DNA from: Aselliscus stoliczkanus
Taxonomy: Eukaryota; Chordata; Mammalia; Chiroptera; Hipposideridae
Reading direction: 5' to 3'
Assembly (NCBI GenBank): GCA_033961575.1
Contig: CM066736.1
Location: 85,336,852 to 85,400,851, forward strand
DNA length: 64,000 nt
Shown: in pieces, positions 56,857 to 64,000 of the stretch
Numbering within the stretch: the first letter of the stretch is position 1
How the letters are laid out: each line of letters opens with the position of its first letter
Program-made: the position numbers and the translations under genes
Notes under the pieces: model-generated
Told to the model about the DNA's origin: nothing
What the model saw: only the letters and a program-made list of their open reading frames with translations
Databases searched by the model: none

Positions 56857-57185
56857 AATGACTGCATTATTTCATTTAATTGTGGGATTTGGGTTATTTA
56901 CTACTTTTTGCTATTTTACAAATAAAATGAATAGCTGTATACATAAATCTTTGTCTGCCTCTTTGACTATTTCCCTAAGAAAGATTACTAGGAATGGAAT
57001 TTCTAGGTCAACTGATTTAAACTCTGTAAAGGTTTTTGATGCTCACTGCCGAATTGCCCTTAGAAAGTGATACCAGTTTACAACTCCACCAAAGGAGTGG
57101 GTCCATCTCGCAGCGTCCTGCCCTGCATTAAAGTGTTATCCCATTGGTATCTTTACCAAGGCCAGTGTTCTTTTCACAATGCCCC
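56857..57185 (-). mobile_element. L1 fragment (piece B), out of normal order
   Basis: TACATAAATCTTTGTCTGCC, GGAATGGAATTTCTAGGTCA, ACTCTGTAAAGGTTTTTGAT and CCAGTTTACAACTCCACCA are antisense L1 sequence. This normally lies just left of piece A when read this way, but here it lies to its right. Confidence 0.65.
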
Positions 57186-57829
57186 TCATGGTGAGTCATT
57201 TTTCTTAAACAGAAGAAAGCATACAACCAAACTTAGAGTTGTCTTCTTCCAAGATATCAACCTGGGAGGATATATTTATTTCAACAGTGCTTCTGCTACT
57301 TGAAATATTTCTAAAATTTTGATTTGAAAATTGCCTGCAGAGCAGTCAGCCCGTTCTTTTGCATCTAAATTACAATGCAATTCTGTCTTTGGGGAATGAC
57401 TTTTTTTATTTTGGGCAACAGTCAAAAGCCATTTGGAACTCATGGTAAATGACATGAGCTGCAGCTGGGTTAGGGGTAAGAAATGAGGTGTAATTTTATA
57501 GTGATGGGATTGAGGTCTTTTCATGACTTGTAAAGAAAAGTCCTATAGGAGTTCTGGGCAGTCATGGTATCATCAGAACAAGTGCCAAGCCTCCCGGCGT
57601 GACCATTCCAGTGACTACACTCAGGTGGAGGCATGAGTCTAGCACGTGTAATTATGGAACCTCTTCTCATGACTTCATCATTACTCTGTGTATAGCCCCA
57701 GGGACAGGTGTCAGCTTATTTCAGAGCTGATCCCTTTCCACCTTCTCTCTTCATCAAGCCCACTTGGGTCTGATGTGATTCCACAACCAAGGCCTGAGAG
57801 GGCCCGTTTAAGGGGAGGGTGAGACATGG

Positions 57830-57960
57830 TGTTGCAATGGAAGAGCCCTCAGACTTCAGTCAGAAAGAACTGGGTCTGAGGCCTGGCTTTGCCTTTTAAC
57901 AGCTGTGTGTGAGGCCTCATTTGTAGAGCATCCTACTTCATAGGATTGTCAGGAGAAATG
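57830..57960 (+). repeat. MIR, partial
   Basis: GAAAGAACTGGGTCTGAGGC, CTTTTAACAGCTGTGTGTGA. Confidence 0.6.
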
Positions 57961-58064
57961 GAGAAAACATATAACTACACACAGATACACACACATAGGC
58001 ACATAAAATAGCTAACATGTGTTGAGCACTTACTCTGTGCTAACTACTATGCTTTATATGCATG

Positions 58065-58400
58065 TGGCAGACCCCATTGGTTGGCCACCCAGAAGCTATT
58101 TCTCCCTTGCTACTTCCCAGCACAGCTTCTTTGTAATTAGGGTGACCCAGTTCTAGCCAATGAGATTTAGGTATAACTCCGCTGGGAGTTATTGGGAGAG
58201 CTCTTGCTTTCCTGATGAAACAGGACTGCTTAGTCTGAACTGTCCTCCCACTCTTACCTTGTCCTGCCTTGAACTTGGAGGTGATGGCTGGACATCACAG
58301 CCGTCCTCTAATCAAGATGGAAAGGACAAAGGAGCACATCTGGAATTCTTGGTATGTCAGAAAATAGTTACCTAGTTGTTTGAGTCATGGTTAGTTATCA
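58065..58400 (+). repeat. Unassigned old dispersed repeat
   Basis: CCAGTTCTAGCCAATGAGAT, CCTTGAACTTGGAGGTGATG and GTCAGAAAATAGTTACC match a dispersed mammalian repeat I recognise only by style. Confidence 0.3.
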
Positions 58401-58696
58401 TTACTTGCAGCTAAAAATATTCCAATACACATGCGCACAAAGTGTGCATGCATAATAGATGCTCAATAAAGGATTTCTGTTTACACTCACATACAATTCC
58501 TCCCTCGAAAGAACTAATAATATTAATGACAGTTACTATGTAGCCCTTGGCAGTTTTCAAAAGATTTTAACATCCATTTTATCATCTGATCCTCACAACT
58601 CTGTAAGGAAGGCAACTTTTATCCTGAAACTCTTTTTAATTGCAAAAGGATATATAAAAAATATTTTAGAATGTTTATGTGTTACATATAGGCTTG

Positions 58697-58828
58697 TCTT
58701 CTCTCCTTCCTTCCTTCCTCCCTCCCTCCCTCACATTCCTTCTTTCCTTTCTCCCTCTCTCCCTCCTTTCTTTCCTTCCTTCCTTCCTTCCTTCCTTCCT
58801 TCCTTCCTTCCTTCCTTCCTTCCTTCCC
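58697..58828 (+). repeat. (TTCC)n and related pyrimidine tract
   Basis: Almost pure C/T over about 130 bases; the right 55-60 bases are perfect CCTT units, the left a mix of CCTC and CCCT. Confidence 0.95.
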
Positions 58829-59756
58829 AGTTCTGAGCTTGTTTTTCTCAGATCCATCCCCTGACTTTCTCCTGTTCTGCTCTGCTCTGTAACACAGGGA
58901 GGTTGATACACTCAGCCTTGGAACCCAGGCTCCAAGACTCTGACTTCCAGCTGAGTTTGGCTATAGGGAGGTACTAGCAGGAAATTATAGGTAGGTGGAT
59001 GGGGGAGGAAGAGGCCAGGGCATTTCTCCTCCTCCTCATCCATCTCAGTAGCATCTCTGGCTACACATTCTCCATGGCTCCTGCTCCCACGGACAGGCCT
59101 GACAGGGTTCCAGCTTCTGATCACCTGGTTCCTGGGCCCTGGTGACACCACCTCCCTTCTCTGCCCCTTTGCCTTATGGGTGGCAGTAGTTTCCTGCTCT
59201 TGCTAAACTCTGGGATGCCTCTCTGTCCCCTGTCCCACCATGTGTGTAACCAGTGTACCTCATTAAGGTCTCTCTACTGTAAATACTTGAAGTGTCTCCT
59301 TTTCCCTCAGACCTGAACTGATCCCCATCAGTCCACCACACCTTTGCAGGGCACCCACTCTGGGCCAGGCTCCATGAAAGATGCACTGGGCAAGAGGTGC
59401 CCCCAGGCTAAAGAGTGAAGTGAAAAACTTCAGAATATGCCAGTCTCTGCTGAGACATCCCCAAACCCGGCAGAACTTACAGATAAATCCTGCCATGGCC
59501 TGGGCTTCCTTCTTCTTCCAGAGGAAAGCCAAAAATAATGTGCAGGACGCTTGGTATGTCCCCTTCATTGGCCACTGCACACACGAGCTTGGGGATGCTT
59601 CTGGATGGTGCAGAAATGCCTGCTGGCTTTCACATCCTCTCAGCCAGATGCTCCTACCAGCAGTTCTCAGGTTCAGGCTTCCACGGCTTGCTTTCTACTC
59701 CCTCCCCTTCTGTCCCAAACAGCTTTACCTAGTAGAAGGAGAACTCTTTTTCAGAG

Positions 59757-59916
59757 TACAGTAATACCTTGGTTTGTGAGCATAATTTGTTCTAGAAACA
59801 AACTACTTGTATTGCAAGATATCGCTCGTTTACCACATTAAAATGTATTCGAAATGTTTGCTCGTCTTGCGGAACACTTACAAACCATGTTACTCGCAAT
59901 CCAAGGTTTTACTGTA
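59757..59916. mobile_element. Tc1/mariner (Tigger)-like MITE
   Basis: The left terminus TACAGTAATACCTTGGTTTG and the reverse-complemented right terminus TACAGTAAAACCTTGGATTG match at 18 of 20 positions, and both continue into a GAG (TGAG and CGAG). The outermost TA on each side fits a TA target duplication. The interior is about 110 bases, non-coding. Confidence 0.75.
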
Positions 59917-60239
59917 TTTGCTTCAGCAAAATGACAGGGATGAATTGTCCATAAAGGCTAACGATGGAGGAAAGCCAGAGGTACTGAGCTACCTTCAAGG
60001 TGCCTAGATATCTTGTATGGATTTTGTAGACAAAGACTGAACACAAAACTCACTTAAATCTTTACAGCTTTTGCAATTCTGAACTTCAGTTTCTTATCTA
60101 TAAAATGGAGACAATAAATGTCTTTCTCACAGAGTTATTGTTTCTAATCTGGCAACTTCCAGAAACATGACCAGCTATGCTAGTGCAGATGGGTCTGCTG
60201 TCCCACTTCCTGTTACAGCCCCAAAGAGATGCTGGATGA

Positions 60240-61345
60240 ACTGTAACAGAAACGTTATATTTTTATTGCCAAATTTGAAAACTATAAAAAGGTATCTCCA
60301 GATGTCAGAAACAAAAAAGAAATAGAAAACAGGGTACAGGTGATATTCCTTAGTAGCACACGGGGATTTTACACTTACCTATAGAGCCTGAGAGATGTAG
60401 AGCAGGGTTACACTGTACACTAAGGAAAAGGAGATGGAGCCGCAGTCCCAGCCAGGTGAGGAAGCTTGAACTGAGCCTCCTGCATAAAATCCTAACATTA
60501 GAAGCTCTACCCGCTTCTAAGAAAAGGAGACTGGAAAAACTGGACTCCAGGGTTAGAGAAGTTGCAAGGAAGCTTGATGTCTAAAGAGGCCATGGGTGGG
60601 GGTAAATGGCACTCATGAGAAACAGAAACCCCAACTTCTGCTAAAAGTATATGGGGTTTAAATGTTCTCTACCTGTATGTGTAGGCACCTACTGAGATAG
60701 CGTAACATAAAAACTGGTCCAGACCATTAAAATTCTTAAGTTAGGGCTGAAGTAAGACCTATTAAAATTTTTAAGTTAGGGCTGAAGTAAATTCAAAATA
60801 GCTCTATAGGGATGCCTAACAATCCAGGGCTTACAGAATCCACTAGAAAAAGCAATCCTTGATAAAGATGCTCACAAAAAGTAACAGACCACATGAAGAA
60901 AGAAATGACCAAAAGGGAGAGTCAACAAACACAACCAACTAGAAAGAAGAGGGTAAAATATAGAACTATCTGAAAGAGACTACGAATTAGGATGATTAAA
61001 ATAGAGAGATAGGAGAAGGGTTAGAAGCCATAATAAAAGAACAGAATAGCAGTAGGAAAAAAGAGTTTGGAGATTTTTAAAAGACTCATATAGAACTTCC
61101 AGAAATGAAAAACGTAGTTACCGAAATTAAAAACTCGAAGGATGGGTTAAACTACATATCAGATCTAGCTGAAGAAGGAGTTAGATAGAAGGGACATTGG
61201 AGGAAATCACCCAAAATGGAGTAAAGAGACAGAAAGAGATAGAAAAGAGTTAAAGAGAAGGATATAAAGAAAAAGTCAAACATATGTCTAATAGGAGTTC
61301 CAGAAAGATTTAATAGAGGGAATGGTTGAAAATCATTTTTTTAAA
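60240..61345 (+). mobile_element. L1/HAL1-type fragment, left part
   Basis: A-rich plus strand with GAACTTCCAGAAATGAAAAA, ATATGTCTAATAGGAGTTCC and AGAACAGAATAGC, typical of old L1 5' and ORF1 regions. The match is only convincing after about 60840. Interrupted at about 61346. Confidence 0.6.
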
Positions 61346-61467
61346 TGTTGTAGCTGCATTAGTCAAGGTTCTCCAGAGAAACAGAACCAACTCATGTGTA
61401 TGAAAAAAATTTTTGTCTTGTATCTATGCCATGTATATGTGTGTGTATGTGTGTATATATATATATA

Positions 61468-61516
<49 letters not shown>

Positions 61517-62000
61517 TTATTTACTATAAGGAATTGGCACACATGATTATGGAGGCTGACAAGTCCCAAGATGTGCAGTTCGCAAGCTGGAGACCTAGGA
61601 GACCCAATGATGTACTTCCAGTCTGAGTCCGAAGGCCTGGGAACCAGGAAAGCCAATGGTGTAAGTTTGTAGTCTGAAACCCAGCAGACACAAGACCCAC
61701 CAGGAGCTGATGTTTCCACCTGAGTCTGAAGGCAAGAAAAGACTGATGTCCCAGCTTAAACAGCCAGGCAAGAGGAGTTTCTTCTTTTTCCAGGAAGGGT
61801 CAACCTCTTTGTTCTAGTCAGGCGTGATTGAATGAGAGCCACCCACGTTATGGAGAGCAACGTGCTATATTCTGTCTCCCAATGCACATGCTAATGTCAT
61901 CCAAAAACCTCCTCAGAGACATACCTAAGATAATGTTTGACCAAATATCTGGGAACCCCATGGCCCCGTCAAGTTGACACCTAAAATCAACCATCACAAA
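61346..62000. mobile_element. LTR-like dispersed repeat with TA/TG microsatellite
   Basis: Starts TGCATTAGTCAAGGTTCTCC and ends CAACCATCACA (TG...CA). It contains AAGGAATTGGCACACATGAT, GCTGGAGACCTAGGAG and CCGTCAAGTTGACACC, a repeat seen widely in placental genomes whose family name I do not assign. It interrupts L1 sequence on both sides. Confidence 0.5.
61431..61515 (+). repeat. TG/TA microsatellite
   Basis: GTGTGTATGT gives way to a TA run of about 20 units, inside the LTR-like repeat whose family often carries such a tract. Confidence 0.95.
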
Positions 62001-62420
62001 GGCTGAGAATTTCCCAGAATTGAAGAAACGTACCAAGGCAGTCAATAAACAATTTCATAACTAGTCATACCCCAATAAAACTGCAAAACCACAAGTCAAA
62101 GAGAAAAATATAAAAGCCCTCAGTGAAAAGGGACAGGTTACCAAAAGGGATGTGAACTTCAATGACAGCAGCCTTTTCTCATGAGCAACAATGGAAGCCA
62201 AACAACAGGAGGGCAGCATCTTCACAGTGAGGAAAGAAAATAAATCTCAGGACAGAATTCTATACACAGTTAAATTTATAAGTGAGAGCTGAATTTTCAG
62301 ACAAGCAAAGACAATGGGTTTACCTCACTCAAACTCTTGCTGAAAGAACTGATAAATATTCTTCAGCAAGAAGAAAATTCAATCCAGACAGAAGTGATAT
62401 GTAAGGAGTGGAATGTAAGT
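62001..62420 (+). mobile_element. L1/HAL1-type fragment, right part
   Basis: GGCTGAGAATTTCCCAGAAT, GGAAGCCAAACAACAGGAGG, GACAGAATTCTATACACAG and TTTTCAGACAAGCAAAGAC continue the old L1 region interrupted at 61346. Confidence 0.65.
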
Positions 62421-62567
62421 GGGACACTAGAGCCAGCCCACATCAGCCCAGATCGCTGACTATTAAAATTATAGGAATTTTATGAACTGGCTGTTAAACG
62501 TGGTCATTAATAAAATGAAATTATATGAACTTACAGTTAAATGAATGGTTTAAAAAATGAAGGTAAA

Positions 62568-63003
62568 GGGCAGGCCGAGTGGCGCATTAGTTAAGAGCTG
62601 GTTTTGGGATGCCAGCGGCCCCGGTTCAGATCCCACATATGAGGGCCAGTGACACTGCCCTCTACAGCTAACAACAGCTCCACCTGGAGCTGGGCTGTGC
62701 AAGCCCCGGCGATGGTGTAGGCTGCAGCCCCTGATGCAGTGGGCTGCCATAGGCTACAGTGAGTGGCCGGCAGCCAGTGTGAGCGGCCAACATCTGCAGT
62801 GAACGGCCGTCCAGAGGCCGGCAACTGATCTGTCCCACCCAAGAAGAGCACAATGATGAGACCAACAAGGGCCAGTGAAGCAACGTCCTCCGCAACTAGA
62901 CTGAAGAACAAGAAGACAGCAACTTGTCTGTTCCCTTTCCCTGATTCCCCAACGCTGTTCCCCTCCCCCAATTCCCCAATTTAAAAAAAAAATCTTTTTT
63001 TAA
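62568..63003 (+). mobile_element. Long tRNA-derived SINE
   Basis: GGCAGGCCGAGTGGCGCATT head to CCCCAATTTAAAAAAAAAAA, with AATAAA lost in this copy. A perfect 16-base duplication AAAAAATGAAGGTAAA lies at 62552-62567 and 63004-63019. Confidence 0.93.
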
Positions 63004-63259
63004 AAAAAATGAAGGTAAAAAACCTTCACCATACATTACTTCTTAATTATTTTACTTTAATTTTGCTATTACCTGTGCTCTTGAGGTTATTTATATCTTC
63101 TGTATCTTTGTAGCAGAACTACTTAGAATGATGTGCTACTGTGCATCTCTTTTTATTCGGTATCACATTGGTAACTTGAGTATTTACCACCCAGAGATTA
63201 ACAAATGCTACAAAACAGTTCTCCCTACCCCTATCCTCTACCACTGATGGTTAAATACT

Positions 63260-63816
63260 TATAAGCACACCACTGAATTAAGAAATTGGCTTTCACACCT
63301 AGGTATGAACTGAAAGAGAACTGAAAATGTATGTCCACCAAAAACTTGTAATGAATGTTCATAGCAGCATTTATGCATATTAGCTAAAAGGTGAACATGA
63401 CCCAAATGTCCATCAACTAATAAATACATAAATAAATGTGCTATGTCCATTTAGTGAAATATTATTCAGGCATAACAAGGAATGAAGTATATGCTACAAC
63501 ATGGTGAATCTTGAAAACATTATGCTAAGTGAAAAAAGCCAGACAGACACAAAAGACCGTATATTGTATGACTTATATGAAATCTCCAGAATAGGTAAAT
63601 CCATAGAGACAGAAAGTGGATTAGTATTTGCCAGGAGCTGAGGTAAAGAGGAAGAGAGAATGATTGGTAATGAGTTTTTTGGGGTTGATAATAACAATGT
63701 TCTAAAATTAGTTGCGATGGCTGCATAATTTTGTGAATCTACTAAAAATGATTGAATTGTACACTTTAAACAGGTGAATTTTACTGTATGTGAATTATAT
63801 TTTAATAAAAAGACAG
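63260..63816 (+). mobile_element. L1 3' end
   Basis: The classic L1 3' end in order: CCAAATGTCCATCAACTAAT, TATTATTCAGGCATAACAAG, TAAGTGAAAAAAGCCAGAC, GAATTGTACACTTTAAACAG and TGAATTATATTTTAATAAAA. Plus orientation; the coding part is not next to it. Confidence 0.88.
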
Positions 63817-64000
63817 GACTAAAGAAAGGTAGGCAAAGAAATTGGTATACAGATTCGTAAATCTAAATAAATATTGGCTGTTAAAATGTCTAATGGAGGG
63901 GTTCGTAGTTAAAAGTAAGTTGGAACTAAAATACTAAAACCCAAATTACTTGGAAGGTAGAAGGAGCAGAATTTAAGAATTCTAACGCTTCTGAAATGAG

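Noticed and set aside
58459..58911. Open frames rich in Phe-Leu-Pro-Ser or Lys-Glu-Gly-Arg
   Set aside because: They are translations of the TTCC tandem tract.

Overview
The window reads as vertebrate nuclear DNA from a placental mammal. Coding sequence is sparse and spliced, one CpG island is present, and ancient MIR, L2, L1M and hAT-type relics are interleaved with many young tRNA-derived SINEs. The SINE set has a head of the type GGCCGGCCGAGTGGCGCA, plus a second family resembling Rhin-1-like elements (products GGTGGGCTG, CAACTAAGATTGAAGGACAACAACTTG). My best guess is a bat, probably of the horseshoe-bat side of the tree (Yinpterochiroptera). This is inferred from remembered repeat families, not proved.

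One protein gene is supported: the 5' part of EMSY (BRCA2-interacting transcriptional repressor), on the minus strand. Six coding exons lie at 26300-26192, 18488-18389, 16926-16852, 11866-11691, 10154-10002 and 7994-7735. They join in frame with canonical GT/AG borders to give residues 1-278, covering the N-terminal ENT domain, an HP1-ligand-like segment and a basic nuclear-localisation segment. The remaining roughly 1,000 residues must lie beyond position 1. A non-coding first exon is predicted in the CpG island (about 27.05-28.7 kb). The island holds three ZNF143/THAP11-type sites, two YY1 sites, NRF1-like sites and a CCAAT box, and looks like a bidirectional promoter.

From 28.7 kb to the end (35 kb) I find no functional gene. 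In human the next gene upstream of EMSY lies tens of kb away, which fits. The stretch is a mosaic of L2 3' ends (all seven listed copies on the plus strand), MIRs, L1 fragments, an LTR-like block, a Tc1/mariner-like MITE, microsatellites and more SINEs. It also holds a broken, truncated retrocopy of PCID2 at 43286-43638.

The most informative structure is in the SINEs. A short form (about 95 bp plus A-tail, 9 copies) and a long form (about 430 bp, 9 copies) share the tRNA-like head. Only the long form ends in AATAAA plus TCTT(T), as in polyadenylated class T+ SINEs. Two short copies carry unique DNA between body and target duplication, as expected when the terminator is supplied by flanking DNA. 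I found no operon, CRISPR array, RNA gene or novel system, and most open frames here are shadows of SINEs or chance.
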